The notes: generated by a model not told the origin, from the sequence alone. DNA of 64,000 nucleotides from Ruminococcus sp. YRD2003 (GCA_900109435.1 FNZT01000012.1:1-64000), one strand, 5' to 3'. Numbered from the stretch's first letter, positions 44,497 through 53,763 are shown. Made by a program: numbers and translations.

Positions 44497-45879
44497 ATGG
44501 CATTTGAAGGTCTTTCCGAAAAACTGAACAACGTCTTCAAGAAGCTGAAATCAAGAGGCAAGCTTACCGAGAGCGACGTCAATGAGGCTATGCGCGAGGT
44601 AAAGCTCGCTCTGCTCGAAGCTGACGTAAGCTATAAGGTCGTCAAGGACTTCGTCAGGAAGGTCTCGGAGAGAGCCGTCGGCGAGGAAGTGCTCGCGAGC
44701 CTCACTCCTGCTCAGCAGGTGATCAAAATCGTAAACGACGAGCTCGTTTCCCTCATGGGAAACAGCAACGCAAGGATAAATTTCGCGTCCAAGCCGCCTA
44801 CGGTCATCATGATGTGCGGCCTTCAGGGTTCGGGTAAGACCACCCACGCCGCTAAACTCGCGAAAATGCTCAAAAAAGAGGGACATCGCCCTCTGCTCGC
44901 AGCCTGCGATATATACCGTCCTGCCGCTATAAATCAGTTGCAGATAGTTGGTCAGAAGGCTGACGTAAAGGTGTTTGAAATGGGTCAGACAGACCCCGTG
45001 ATCATCGCGAGAGAAGCTCTCGCACACGCAAAGGATCACGGGAATGATGTGCTCATAATCGACACCGCGGGCCGTCTCCACGTCGATGAGGCGCTCATGG
45101 ATGAGCTCAAGAAAATCAAGGAGCTCACTACCCCAGACGAGATCATGCTCGTTGTCGACGCTATGACGGGTCAGGATGCTGTAAATGTTGCCAAGGCTTT
45201 CGATGAAGCCGTAGGTATCACAAGCGTGCTGATGTCTAAGCTCGATTCCGATACAAGAGGCGGTGCGGCGCTCTCCGTACTCGCTGTTACGGGTAAGCCC
45301 ATAAAGTATGTCGGCATGGGCGAAAAGCTCGACGATTTCGAGCAGTTCCACCCCGAGCGTATGGCTTCGCGTATCCTCGGAATGGGCGACGTGCTTACCC
45401 TTATCGAGAAGGCTGAGAACGTTATGTCCCAGAAGGACGCGGAAAAGCTTACCAAGAAATTCAAGGAAAATACCTTCGATATGGACGACCTGCTCGACCA
45501 GATGAAGCAGATAAAGAGAATGGGTTCGATGAAGTCCATCATCGGTATGCTCCCCGGACTGGGTGACAAGCTCAAGGACGTAGATGTCGACGACAGCCAG
45601 CTCAACCGCGTGGAGGCTATCATCACCTCTATGACTAAGGCTGAAAGAGCCAAGCCCTCTATCATCAATCCCTCCCGCAAGAAGCGCATCGCCGCGGGCT
45701 CGGGCAACAGGGTCGAGGACGTAAACCGCCTGCTGAAGCAGTTCGAGCAGATGCAGAAGATGATGAAGCAGTTCACAGGCAAGAACAGTAAGATGAACCT
45801 GCGCAAGGCGCGTAAGCAGCTCGCGGGAATGAACTTCGACAAGATGGCAGGCAAGGGCGGAGGAGATCTGCCGTTCTGA
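44497..45879 (+). CDS. ffh: Signal recognition particle GTPase Ffh
   Basis: A 460-residue SRP54 homologue. N domain 1-85, then the G domain: GLQGSGKTTHAAKLA, DIYRPAAINQL, DTAGRLHVDEALM and TRGGAALSV. The methionine-rich M domain (about 300-460) binds SRP RNA and signal sequences (IIGMLPGLGDKLK, KRIAAGSGNRVEDVNRLLKQ). It targets membrane proteins cotranslationally. Length is normal, with AAAGGAGG upstream. Confidence 0.98.
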   Translation: MAFEGLSEKLNNVFKKLKSRGKLTESDVNEAMREVKLALLEADVSYKVVKDFVRKVSERAVGEEVLASLTPAQQVIKIVNDELVSLMGNSNARINFASKPPTVIMMCGLQGSGKTTHAAKLAKMLKKEGHRPLLAACDIYRPAAINQLQIVGQKADVKVFEMGQTDPVIIAREALAHAKDHGNDVLIIDTAGRLHVDEALMDELKKIKELTTPDEIMLVVDAMTGQDAVNVAKAFDEAVGITSVLMSKLDSDTRGGAALSVLAVTGKPIKYVGMGEKLDDFEQFHPERMASRILGMGDVLTLIEKAENVMSQKDAEKLTKKFKENTFDMDDLLDQMKQIKRMGSMKSIIGMLPGLGDKLKDVDVDDSQLNRVEAIITSMTKAERAKPSIINPSRKKRIAAGSGNRVEDVNRLLKQFEQMQKMMKQFTGKNSKMNLRKARKQLAGMNFDKMAGKGGGDLPF

Positions 45880-45975
45880 TGAGGGCACCAAGCCCGCAGA
45901 CAGCTTCGGCGTTGAGATCTGATATATCCACGAGAAAGGGCGGCGGGGAGCTCCCGCTGCAACAGGCAGATACTT

Positions 45976-46203
45976 ATGCTCAGTAATATGGTAATGTCGC
46001 TGATAACTCTCAGGTATGAAACTCCTTTCGGAATCATCATGCTTATCATTGGAGCCATTCTTATCGGTGTCTCAAAGTATATTGCAAATGCGATCGCTAA
46101 GGACGAGGAAAAACAGGAAATATTGCGGCTGGTGATATACGTCATCGGCATAGCGATAATTATCGCTTCCAAGTTTGTCGACTCCGCAATGGCGATAGAT
46201 TAA
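45976..46203 (+). CDS. Hypothetical two-segment membrane protein
   Basis: A 75-residue protein with two hydrophobic segments (about 18-35 and 50-65) separated by a charged loop (AKDEEKQEI). I do not recognise a family. No strong ribosome site precedes the ATG, and internal methionines at codons 5 and 7 are alternatives. It lies between ffh and rpsP on the same strand. Confidence 0.55.
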   Translation: MLSNMVMSLITLRYETPFGIIMLIIGAILIGVSKYIANAIAKDEEKQEILRLVIYVIGIAIIIASKFVDSAMAID

Positions 46204-46265
46204 CAGCTTTCAATGCGGTCTCCCGCCGCTTGAATATACATTAAACTTACGGAGGTGAATATACA

Positions 46266-46508
46266 ATGGCAGTAAAGATCAGACTCAGAAGAATGGGCGC
46301 TAAGAAGGCTCCTTTCTATCGTGTAGTCGTAGCTGATTCAAGATACCCCAGAGACGGTCGTTTCGTCGAGGAGATCGGCTACTATGATCCCACTAAGGAG
46401 CCCTCAGTTGTTAAGATAGACGCTGATAAGGCTAAGGAGTGGATCGGCAAGGGTGCTCAGCCTACAGATACTGTAAAGGCTATCCTCAAGAAGGAAGGCA
46501 TTCTGTAA
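46266..46508 (+). CDS. rpsP: Ribosomal protein bS16
   Basis: An 80-residue small-subunit protein: [20 protein letters not shown], then [20 protein letters not shown] is the S16 signature region. Length is normal. GGAGGTGA precedes the start. It lies downstream of ffh as in other Firmicutes. Confidence 0.98.
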   Translation: MAVKIRLRRMGAKKAPFYRVVVADSRYPRDGRFVEEIGYYDPTKEPSVVKIDADKAKEWIGKGAQPTDTVKAILKKEGIL

Positions 46509-46588
46509 GAAGCATTCTTATGCAATAGCTGCGGAAGAGGTGGGACAATCTGTCTCTGCCTCTGTTCCGAAAGCTCTCGGAGGTTATT

Positions 46589-46822
46589 ATGAAAGATTTA
46601 TTATATGCGATAGCCGCAGGCCTCGTTGAGGACAAGTCGGCTATAAAAATAGTCGAGGACGAGCCCGACGCCGAAGGCGTTATCGTTTTCCACCTTTCTG
46701 TCGCTCCCGACGATATGGGTCGCGTTATCGGAAAGCAGGGCAGGATCGCTAAGGCTCTCAGAACTATTATGAGAGCAGGCGCCGCAAAAAGTGACCTCAA
46801 GGTCTCTGTTACTATCGAATAA
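46589..46822 (+). CDS. khpA: KH-domain RNA-binding protein KhpA
   Basis: A 77-residue single KH domain protein (DDMGRVIGKQGRIAKALRTI contains the GxxG loop). It normally lies between rpsP and rimM and dimerises with KhpB (Jag), encoded here at 22641. Together they bind RNA and affect cell growth and division. GGAGG precedes the ATG. The usual rimM-trmD-rplS genes do not follow. Confidence 0.94.
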   Translation: MKDLLYAIAAGLVEDKSAIKIVEDEPDAEGVIVFHLSVAPDDMGRVIGKQGRIAKALRTIMRAGAAKSDLKVSVTIE

Positions 46823-46876
46823 TTAAGGCAACACCGCACAAAGCCCGCCTGAAGGCTTTGTGCGGTATTGCCTTAA
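46823..46876. repeat. 54-base palindromic element, copy 2
   Basis: Identical over 54 bases to 28742-28795. It begins at the end of the khpA stop codon and may serve as its terminator. Confidence 0.9.
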
Positions 46877-47129
46877 ATTATCTGCCCCGTCAGGGCGATA
46901 TCCGTACAGGATTTTATACCTATTATTGAGGGAGGAACCTTTTCAAAAGGATCCTCCCTCTATCTCTTTTCCCGAAAATTCGGACTATAAGCCTTTGTGC
47001 GGTCAACGCGGTTATAGACGGATCTTTGCTGTATGACAGTTTTTACGGACATTTTCTACATTGAACAGCTTTGAATACATATCATTCTTGTCATATTTTA
47101 CAAAATGTTGAATAACATTGGTTTTTTAC
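46877..47129. other. Spacer with one hairpin, no gene seen
   Basis: A hairpin at 46929-46961 (GAGGGAGGA... and TCCTCCCTC with CCTTTTCAAAAGG) resembles a block of the modular palindromic family (58866-58899). TGTTGAATA at 47106-47114 repeats a 9-mer of the left oriC cluster. No coding frame is supported. Confidence 0.5.
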
Positions 47130-47158
47130 TTGAATATAGTTTTTATATATGATATAAT
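47130..47158 (+). promoter_or_regulatory. Promoter of the LysR gene
   Basis: TTGAAT and TATAAT with a 17-base spacer, about 34 bases before the start. Confidence 0.8.
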
Positions 47159-47192
47159 ATAAGCTGAATATATTTGCAGTGAGGGGAGAAAT

Positions 47193-48131
47193 ATGAAGCT
47201 TCAGCAATTGGAATATGTCATCGCTATCGCACAGGAGGGCAGTATCACTGCCGCTGCGAAAAAGCTATATCAGGCTCAGCCTAATATCAGTATCGCGCTC
47301 AAAGAGCTCGAATCGGAAATAAGTATGCAGATATTCTGGCGTACTCCCAACGGAATGGTGCTCACTCCCGAGGGTGAGGATTTCCTGCTGAGAGCTAAGG
47401 AGATAGTCGAGAGTATGCACAGCCTTGAGGCTGATTACTCCAACAGAGCCGATGATACCGTTTCACTCAGGATAGAATCTACGATCTCTACTTATGTGGC
47501 TGCCGCTCTCGGTATCTGGGTCAATTCTTTTTCCGATACCGATAAGATCGGCATTCACCTTACCGAGTCTGTTACCAATAAAATTATTGAGGATGTGAGC
47601 GGCGGACGCGCCGATATCGGCATTATCCGCATTCCTTCAAGTCAGCTCGGCGTGTACGCAGAGCAGCTGAAAAGCCGCAAGCTGAGCTGCCGCACTGTTA
47701 CGGAGTATACCATGAAGCTCCTTATGCGCGCTGATAACCCGCTCGCTAAGTATGACGACGTTCCTTTCGAGGAGCTCGCGAACTGCGTGCAGATACTTCA
47801 CGGCGACGATGAGCTCAGCGTCTTCGGCAAGAACTGCGTAAACCCCGAATATCCCGAAGATACGCAGAACCGCCTCCTCTATGTCTATGACCGCGGAAGC
47901 AAGATGAGCCTCATGAATACATTGAAGAATGCTTTCATGTGGGTCTCGCCCGTTCCTAAGCAGGCTTTCCCCGACGGCGGCGTTGTGGTGAAAAAATGCT
48001 CGTATGCCAATATCCGTATGCGCGACCTCGTTGTCTGTAAGAAAAGCAACGAGAATAACCGCCTCATAAAAGAATTTATCGAGTTTATGGCGGGATTCGT
48101 CGAGAAGGCTATCGGCACCGAGGAAGAGTGA
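47193..48131 (+). CDS. LysR family transcriptional regulator
   Basis: A 312-residue regulator. The N-terminal winged helix-turn-helix reads KLQQLEYVIAIAQEGSITAA, then AKKLYQAQPNISIALKELE, and the C-terminal part (about 90-300) is a periplasmic-binding-like effector domain. It is transcribed alone between spacers, so no target gene is evident. Effector unknown. GGGGAG precedes the ATG. A terminator follows at 48223. Confidence 0.92.
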   Translation: MKLQQLEYVIAIAQEGSITAAAKKLYQAQPNISIALKELESEISMQIFWRTPNGMVLTPEGEDFLLRAKEIVESMHSLEADYSNRADDTVSLRIESTISTYVAAALGIWVNSFSDTDKIGIHLTESVTNKIIEDVSGGRADIGIIRIPSSQLGVYAEQLKSRKLSCRTVTEYTMKLLMRADNPLAKYDDVPFEELANCVQILHGDDELSVFGKNCVNPEYPEDTQNRLLYVYDRGSKMSLMNTLKNAFMWVSPVPKQAFPDGGVVVKKCSYANIRMRDLVVCKKSNENNRLIKEFIEFMAGFVEKAIGTEEE

Positions 48132-48222
48132 ACGCTGGGGCGTATGCCCGCGTTATCGGGGCGCTGTGCCGTATAGTGCTTTCGCAGGGACGATGTCACG
48201 AAAACAGTTTTTACAGTCTATG

Positions 48223-48248
48223 GTGTCCGCTTTGCGGACACTTTTTTT
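48223..48248 (+). terminator. Terminator after the LysR gene
   Basis: GTGTCCGC, TTT, GCGGACAC, then seven T residues, about 90 bases after the stop. Confidence 0.85.
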
Positions 48249-48283
48249 GTCGGGCGGACGTCTTTCGCCTGATCATAGATTTC

Positions 48284-48467
48284 TGTCCGCGCTGCCAATT
48301 TCGCGGCATAGGTGATTTGACTGCATACTTTTTCGCCGCGCCTGTTGCTTTTTTAACAATTATATGATATAAGCGCGGTGTCCGCGCTGCCAATTTCGCG
48401 GCATAGGTGATTTGACCGCATACTTTTTCGCCGCGCCTGTTGCTTTTTTATCAATTATATGATATAA
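48284..48467 (+). repeat. Tandem duplication of 89 bases upstream of the Nudix gene
   Basis: Two copies (48284-48372 and 48379-48467) start TGTCCGCGCTGCCAATTTCG and end with ATATGATATAA. They differ at about two positions and are six bases apart, a period of 95. Each copy ends in a promoter-like part (TTGCTT and GATATAA), so the duplication may double the promoter of the Nudix gene. Confidence 0.85.
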
Positions 48468-48539
48468 TAAGTATGACACTAACAGGAGCGCGGCTGACGG
48501 CTCCGAAATTATGCCTCAGATGGCAAGAAAGGACATAAT

Positions 48540-48953
48540 ATGCTTCACGAAAAATCATGCGGAGCTATTGTTTATCGTAAATACCACGGCAATACCGAGA
48601 TACTCCTCATCAAGCATATCAACAGCGGACACTGGTCGTTCCCAAAAGGTCACGTCGAGGACGGCGAGACCGAGGTCGAGACCGCTATGCGCGAGATAAA
48701 GGAAGAGACCGATATCGACGTCATCATCGACCCTACCTTCCGCGAGACCGTTACCTATTCGCCTAAAAAGGATACTATGAAGGTGGTTGTGTATTTCCTC
48801 GCAAGAGCCCGAAATGTCGATTATCACCCGCAGGAGGACGAGATAGCTGAGGTGCGCTGGGTCGATATCTCATATGCCTCAAATATCCTCTCCTACGAGA
48901 ACGATAAAACTATAGTCACCAAAGCTAAATCTGCTATAAAAGAAGCTCTGTAA
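48540..48953 (+). CDS. Nudix hydrolase
   Basis: A 137-residue Nudix protein. The complete Nudix box is GHVEDGETEVETAMREIKEE followed by TDI. The lead-in SGHWSFPKGHVE is typical of diadenosine tetraphosphate hydrolases (Ap4A hydrolase type), which is the most likely activity. AAAGGA lies about seven bases before the ATG. A duplicated promoter region lies upstream. Confidence 0.92.
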   Translation: MLHEKSCGAIVYRKYHGNTEILLIKHINSGHWSFPKGHVEDGETEVETAMREIKEETDIDVIIDPTFRETVTYSPKKDTMKVVVYFLARARNVDYHPQEDEIAEVRWVDISYASNILSYENDKTIVTKAKSAIKEAL

Positions 48954-49048
48954 GAGACTGTTGTGTATATGATAAATATATCACGCTATTTGATTAATTG
49001 ATATAAACAATAATATGCCAATCATATGAGCTGATAAAAATTATATAT

Positions 49049-49077
49049 TTGATTTCCGCGAAATACTGTGCTATAAT
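49049..49077 (+). promoter_or_regulatory. Promoter of a short non-coding unit
   Basis: TTGATT and TATAAT with a 17-base spacer, followed about 110 bases later by a strong terminator. Confidence 0.75.
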
Positions 49078-49083
49078 AAAACC

Positions 49084-49197
49084 ATAGAAAGAGCGGATAC
49101 ATCATAACACACGCTTTCTTTAAAGTTTTTCTCTAATTTCATCCTTTATAAAAAAGAACGAGAAACTGTCCCCCAAGAGTTTCTCGTTCTTTTTTTG
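49084..49197 (+). ncRNA. Putative small RNA with its own promoter and terminator
   Basis: Between the promoter at 49049-49077 and the terminator at 49154-49197 there are about 110 bases with no ribosome site or open frame. GAAAGAGCG and CGCTTTCTT near the 5' end can form a first hairpin. The terminator stem is 14 perfect bases (AAGAACGAGAAACT) with a ten-base loop and eight T residues. It precedes aspartokinase but lacks the lysine riboswitch pattern. Confidence 0.5.
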
Positions 49198-49362
49198 TCC
49201 GAAAATAACAGGATGCGCTGTCCGTCACTCGCGTACAAGCGTATTCACCAAAAATACAGTGCTTCTCTCCGCTAAATTTGGCGGTCTGTCAATAGATTTT
49301 CCCCTTTTTTTAAGGTATAATTTATATTGTTGTATTATTATTGATCCGAAAGAGGTTTTTTT

Positions 49363-50700
49363 ATGTCTTATAAAGTTGTTAAATTCGGCGGAAGCTCGCT
49401 CGCTGATGCCAATCAGTTCAGAAAAGTCGCCGCTATCATCAAGTCCGACGACAAGCGCCGCTTCGTTGTGCCGTCTGCTCCCGGCAAGCGATTCTCCGAC
49501 GATATTAAAGTGACCGATATGCTCTACAAGTGCTGTGAGCTCGCAGGGAGCGGAGTTGACTTCTCAGATGACCTTCAGCTCATTAAAAACCGCTACAACG
49601 GTATCATCTCAGAGCTCGGCATGGATATGTCGCTCGATGAGGAGTTCGACACTATCGAGCGCGAGCTCAAGGCTCGTCCTGCTAAGGATTACGCCGCAAG
49701 CCGCGGTGAGTTCCTCAACGGAAAGGTGCTTGCGAGATTCCTCGGCTTCAATTTTGTCGACGCCGCTGACGTTATCGTGTTCAATACCAAGGGAAGCCTC
49801 CTCCTTGAGGAGACCGTAAAGGCTGCCCGCGAGCGCCTGAAGGGGCTCGAAAACGCTGTTATCCCAGGCTTCTACGGTAGGACGACAGAGGGCGTCATCA
49901 AGACATTCTCGCGCGGCGGTTCGGACGTTACGGGCTCTATCATCGCCAACGCCGTGAGAGCCGAGATATATGAGAACTGGACCGACGTTTCGGGCTTCCT
50001 CGTTGCTGACCCCCGTATCGTCGACAAGCCCGACGTTATCGAGACCATCACCTACCGTGAGCTCCGCGAGCTCGCTTATATGGGCGCTTCCGTCCTCCAT
50101 GAGGACGCTATATTCCCCGTGCGCTCGGCAGGTATCCCGATAAATATCCGCAACACGAACGCTCCCGAGGACGCGGGCACGATGATAGTCTCAAATGACC
50201 ACGATTTCAGCCGCGAGAGCCTCGGTCACACTATCACCGGTATCGCGGGCAAGAAGGGATTCAGCTCTATCAATATCGAAAAGGCTATGATGAACAACGA
50301 GCACGGCTTCGGTATGAAGGTGCTCAAAGTCCTTTACGACAACGGTCTTTCGTTCGAGCATATGCCCTCGGGTATCGACACTATGAGCATCACTCTCGAG
50401 ACCGCAAGGCTCGAGCCTGTACGCGACAAGGTCATCGCCGAGCTTCGCCGTGAGGTCGAGCCCGACCACATCGACGTCGAGGACGGTCTCGCTATCCTCG
50501 CTGTTGTCGGCAGACGTATGAAGAATACCCGCGGTACTGTTGCGCGCGTTTTCGCGGCAATGGCTCACGCAAGGATAAATGTAAAGCTTATCGACCAGGG
50601 CTCGAGTGAGCTCAACGTCATCATCGGTGTGAGCGAGAACGACCTCCCCGAGGCGATACGCCGTATCTACGATATGTTTATCAATTCCGAAAAGCAGTAA
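49363..50700 (+). CDS. lysC: Aspartate kinase
   Basis: A 445-residue aspartokinase catalysing the first step to lysine, threonine and methionine. The N-terminal kinase domain has VVKFGGSSLADANQFRKVAA and the catalytic region FSRGGSDVTGSIIANAV. FPVRSAGIPINIRNTNAPED is typical, and two ACT domains follow (about 300-445). The protein has no homoserine dehydrogenase part. An AGAGG ribosome site precedes the ATG. No lysine riboswitch is seen upstream. Confidence 0.94.
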   Translation: MSYKVVKFGGSSLADANQFRKVAAIIKSDDKRRFVVPSAPGKRFSDDIKVTDMLYKCCELAGSGVDFSDDLQLIKNRYNGIISELGMDMSLDEEFDTIERELKARPAKDYAASRGEFLNGKVLARFLGFNFVDAADVIVFNTKGSLLLEETVKAARERLKGLENAVIPGFYGRTTEGVIKTFSRGGSDVTGSIIANAVRAEIYENWTDVSGFLVADPRIVDKPDVIETITYRELRELAYMGASVLHEDAIFPVRSAGIPINIRNTNAPEDAGTMIVSNDHDFSRESLGHTITGIAGKKGFSSINIEKAMMNNEHGFGMKVLKVLYDNGLSFEHMPSGIDTMSITLETARLEPVRDKVIAELRREVEPDHIDVEDGLAILAVVGRRMKNTRGTVARVFAAMAHARINVKLIDQGSSELNVIIGVSENDLPEAIRRIYDMFINSEKQ

Positions 50701-50703
50701 GCG

Positions 50704-50740
50704 AAACAGCCATAGGGGCTTTACCCTATGGCTGTTTCTT
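50704..50740 (+). terminator. Terminator after lysC
   Basis: A 14-base stem (AAACAGCCATAGGG) and its complement with a six-base loop, followed by TCTTTG. Confidence 0.8.
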
Positions 50741-50804
50741 TGTATAGAATATGAAGAAAGGAAAATGTAAGGTTTCGGTATTGATTTGTCAGCGGATAGC
50801 AGAG

Positions 50805-53090
50805 TTATTCGGGGGTAGTCCCCGAGCGGCAGAGAGCTTCAAATTCACTGACGGGTATCGGCTTTGAGAAGTAATATCCCTGAAACATCCGACAGCCCAT
50901 TTCCGAGAGCACGTGATACTGGTTCTCGGTCTCGACGCCCTCTGTGAGCGCTGATATGCCCAAGTCGTCCGAGAGATTGATGATGTTGCGGAGTATGGTC
51001 TGCGCTTTAAGTACGTCCGCTGTCCTGCTGAGGAAAGTCATGTCTATCTTCAGCACGTCCACGGGGATATCCTTGAGCAGATTCAGCGATGAATAGCCGC
51101 TTCCGAAGTCGTCCATCTCGACGATGAAGCCCGCTTCGCGGAGCTCGCCGAGTATCTTCATCTTGCTGTCTATGTCGGTCATCATTATGGTCTCGGTTAT
51201 CTCTATCCGCAGATGTGCGGGGGCTATGCCGTACTTTTTCACGAGCCCTTTTATCTCTGCGGCGACGTCCATGAAGTAGAAGTCCTTCGGCGAGATATTG
51301 ACCGACAGGAAGAGGTCCGAGCCCTCGTCCTGCCAGCGGGCGAGTATCTCGCAGGCGCTCTGCCACATGAACCTGTCTACTTCAACTATCATGCCGTTTT
51401 TCTCGAATACGGGTATGAACATCCCGGGCGGCAGGAAGCCCTCTGTCGGGTGTGCCCACCGCGCGAGCACCTCTGCGCCGACTATCTTTCCGTTTGTATC
51501 GACGATAGCCTGTAGGTAAGGGCGTATCTGACCGTCCTGTATGGCGCCTGCGAGCTGTGTGGATATCTGCTGGTCCCACAGCACCTTACGCCGCATTTCG
51601 TCGTCGTATATGGCGATGTGATTGTGATAGTCGTCCTTTATCGTCTGTATCGCAAGATGTGCGCGGTCGAACAGCACGGCGATATCGGTGTCAGTGTCGG
51701 TTATCTCGCACACTCCTACGTGTATGAGTATGTCGTAGTCGATGTTTATGTCGGCTACGCGGAAATTTGACAGCTTCCGTTCAAGGTGCTCGATATTGAG
51801 CTCGTCTGAGGGCACGCACGCGCCGAATATGTCGCCGCCGAGCCTGCCGAAGAGGCTGTTGTCGGAGAGCTCGGCACGTATGCGCTCGGCGAGGAATATC
51901 AGCACCTTGTCGCCGAACTCCGAGCTGAATATGTCGTTGACTACCTTGAAGTTGCGGACGTTGAGCGAGAGGATACAGCGCCTGATGCCAGGGTTGTCGT
52001 TCAGCTCCTCGTTTATGCGCTGATACAGATATTCCTTGGTATACAGCCCTGTGAGCCTGTCGTGGGTGGCGTTGTACATCTCGCGCTTCAGCTTTCGCTG
52101 TTCTTTCGTGTTGTCACGCACCGTCAGGAACGAGCCCGCGAATTTGCCCCTGTCGTCGGTGATGTGGTGGTTCTCTATGACGTAATACTCCGCCTCGTCG
52201 TCTTCTCCGATAACGAAGCCCGAAAACCAGTTGTCGGGCTTGCCCGTGCATTTGCCGAACTTGCTGTTCAGACGCTCGGAGGCCTTGTCGAAGGTCTCCT
52301 CGGTCACATTGGTGAGCTCCTGTGCGGGAGCATTCGCCCATATGCACTTGTCGTTGGAGTCAAAGAAGAACAGGGCTTCCGACATCTCGGAGGCGATATT
52401 CGCGAGCATACGGTCGAGGAGCCGCATGGGACGGTAGTACAGTGAGAAGTAGAAGATGAGAAGTCCGAACACGCCGAAGCCTATCATCGAGCGGTCTATG
52501 GGCTTGCGCGAGAAGATGTAGAAGGTCTGCCACAGCGACCCCAGCACGAGCGTGCCGAAGATGACGGAGTAGCGCTCGGAGTATATCCGCGAGGAGCGCA
52601 GTGCCTTTACGAGCAGCAATATCAGTATCACGAAGAGTATGCCGTATACCACCGTGCGGTGGAAGGTCTGTCCGAGGCGGGGGACAAGGCGGTAGTAGCT
52701 GTAGCCGTCTACCTGTATGGGCTCGGTCGTGAATGCCTGATGGAAGAAGGGGTCAAAGCCGTACTGGAGTATGTCCGCTGCGAGGAATATCTCCAGTATG
52801 AACCTCAGAACGCTTTTTTTCCACTTGTAATCACAGTATTCCATGACGAATTTCAGCATCGACCATATCATCAGGTCCATGCCGAGAAAGTATATGTAAT
52901 AGCCTATCGTCGCGGGAAGAGGTGTTCCCGCACGGACTATTATCAGATTTCCGATAATAGGCGGTGTTATCGCAGCTGTGAACAGCGCGACCGTCGAGCC
53001 GATGGTGCGTTTCGACTGCAAAGCCGCTATCGAGCAGCTCCAGAGTGCTATTATCAGGAAAACAAATATGACAGAAAATTGGTCTCTCAT
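50805..53090 (-). CDS. Membrane GGDEF-EAL protein, probable c-di-GMP phosphodiesterase
   Basis: A 761-residue protein with about seven membrane segments in the first 230 residues (histidine-kinase-like 7TM type) and a PAS-like domain (about 240-340). A GGDEF domain with the motif degenerated to GGDIF (RLGGDIFGACV) and a C-terminal EAL domain follow. The EAL motif reads EVL (GAEVLARWAHP), and the other residues are intact: VNISP, RIEITET, MDDFGSGYSS, LKIDMTFL, TEGVET. It should hydrolyse c-di-GMP, with GGDEF as a regulatory site. The ATG at 53090 is chosen because AGGTGA lies eight bases upstream; an open frame extends 24 codons further. Confidence 0.92.
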   Translation of the reverse strand: MRDQFSVIFVFLIIALWSCSIAALQSKRTIGSTVALFTAAITPPIIGNLIIVRAGTPLPATIGYYIYFLGMDLMIWSMLKFVMEYCDYKWKKSVLRFILEIFLAADILQYGFDPFFHQAFTTEPIQVDGYSYYRLVPRLGQTFHRTVVYGILFVILILLLVKALRSSRIYSERYSVIFGTLVLGSLWQTFYIFSRKPIDRSMIGFGVFGLLIFYFSLYYRPMRLLDRMLANIASEMSEALFFFDSNDKCIWANAPAQELTNVTEETFDKASERLNSKFGKCTGKPDNWFSGFVIGEDDEAEYYVIENHHITDDRGKFAGSFLTVRDNTKEQRKLKREMYNATHDRLTGLYTKEYLYQRINEELNDNPGIRRCILSLNVRNFKVVNDIFSSEFGDKVLIFLAERIRAELSDNSLFGRLGGDIFGACVPSDELNIEHLERKLSNFRVADINIDYDILIHVGVCEITDTDTDIAVLFDRAHLAIQTIKDDYHNHIAIYDDEMRRKVLWDQQISTQLAGAIQDGQIRPYLQAIVDTNGKIVGAEVLARWAHPTEGFLPPGMFIPVFEKNGMIVEVDRFMWQSACEILARWQDEGSDLFLSVNISPKDFYFMDVAAEIKGLVKKYGIAPAHLRIEITETIMMTDIDSKMKILGELREAGFIVEMDDFGSGYSSLNLLKDIPVDVLKIDMTFLSRTADVLKAQTILRNIINLSDDLGISALTEGVETENQYHVLSEMGCRMFQGYYFSKPIPVSEFEALCRSGTTPE

Positions 53091-53264
53091 AAAATCACCT
53101 GAGTCAAGCAGCACCGCGTGCGGTGTTGCCATAAATCTATATCTGAATCCCAAAGGATACATCTATTATAGCACAGGAAAGTCAGATTTGCAACAATTTT
53201 GATAAAAATTTACAACTTGTACACGTTTTTTTGCCAAATGCGGACAAAAAAGAATGCAGCCACA

Positions 53265-53328
53265 GCAAGGGGACTATATCTTGTGGGGGCGGCGGAGTTT
53301 TCGACAAGATGTAGCTGTGGGTGCGCTT
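53265..53328. repeat. Imperfect hairpin upstream of the GGDEF-EAL gene
   Basis: CCACAGC near 53270 and GCTGTGG near 53316 bracket ATATCTTGT/ACAAGAT-type arms. It may be a terminator or a remnant palindrome. No coding capacity. Confidence 0.45.
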
Positions 53329-53380
53329 GATTTTTTATTCGGAATGTGTTATCATTATTAATATTACTTCGGCAATATAA

Positions 53381-53700
53381 TATCGTTGGATGCTTCGTCG
53401 GGCTGCGCCGAGGCGAGGATGTACGGGACGGTCGGCAGGCGTTGCTTCGCCGCCTGCCTGCTTCTCAAGGGGGACGCTGTCCCCTCGGCGGAGGGAATTT
53501 CCGCTTCGCGTTTTTTTGATATTTAGTATCGGTGGATGTTTCGTCGGGCTGCGCCGAGGCGAGGATGTACGGGACGGTCGGCAGGCGTTGCTGCGCTCGC
53601 CTGCCTGCTTCTCAGGGGGACGCTGTCCCCCTCGGGTCACCCCCTGCCGGGGTGAGAGCCTCACCCCGAACCCCCGCAATTTCCGCTTCGCGGTTTTTGT
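53381..53700. repeat. Tandem repeat with a 146-base period
   Basis: Copy 1 (53381-53526) and copy 2 (53527-about 53700) both start TATCG-TGGATG-TTCGTCGG and include ACGGGACGGTCGGCAGGCG. They contain small hairpins around GGGGGACGCTGTCCCC. Copy 2 has an extra block with GGGGTGAG/CTCACCCC. The open frames through it are not convincing genes. Confidence 0.8.
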
Positions 53701-53763
53701 TGATATTATTTGCCACGTTAATAATTACACCGACTTCGCTTCGGACAGAAAGGAATCATCGCT

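Noticed and set aside
44551..45891. 446-codon minus-strand frame opposite ffh
   Set aside because: Shadow of ffh.
45879..45986. 35-codon frame overlapping the ffh stop
   Set aside because: Good overlap geometry but no recognisable sequence and no clear ribosome site; too weak to list.
49084..49362. Lysine riboswitch before lysC
   Set aside because: The conserved lysine-aptamer segments are absent.
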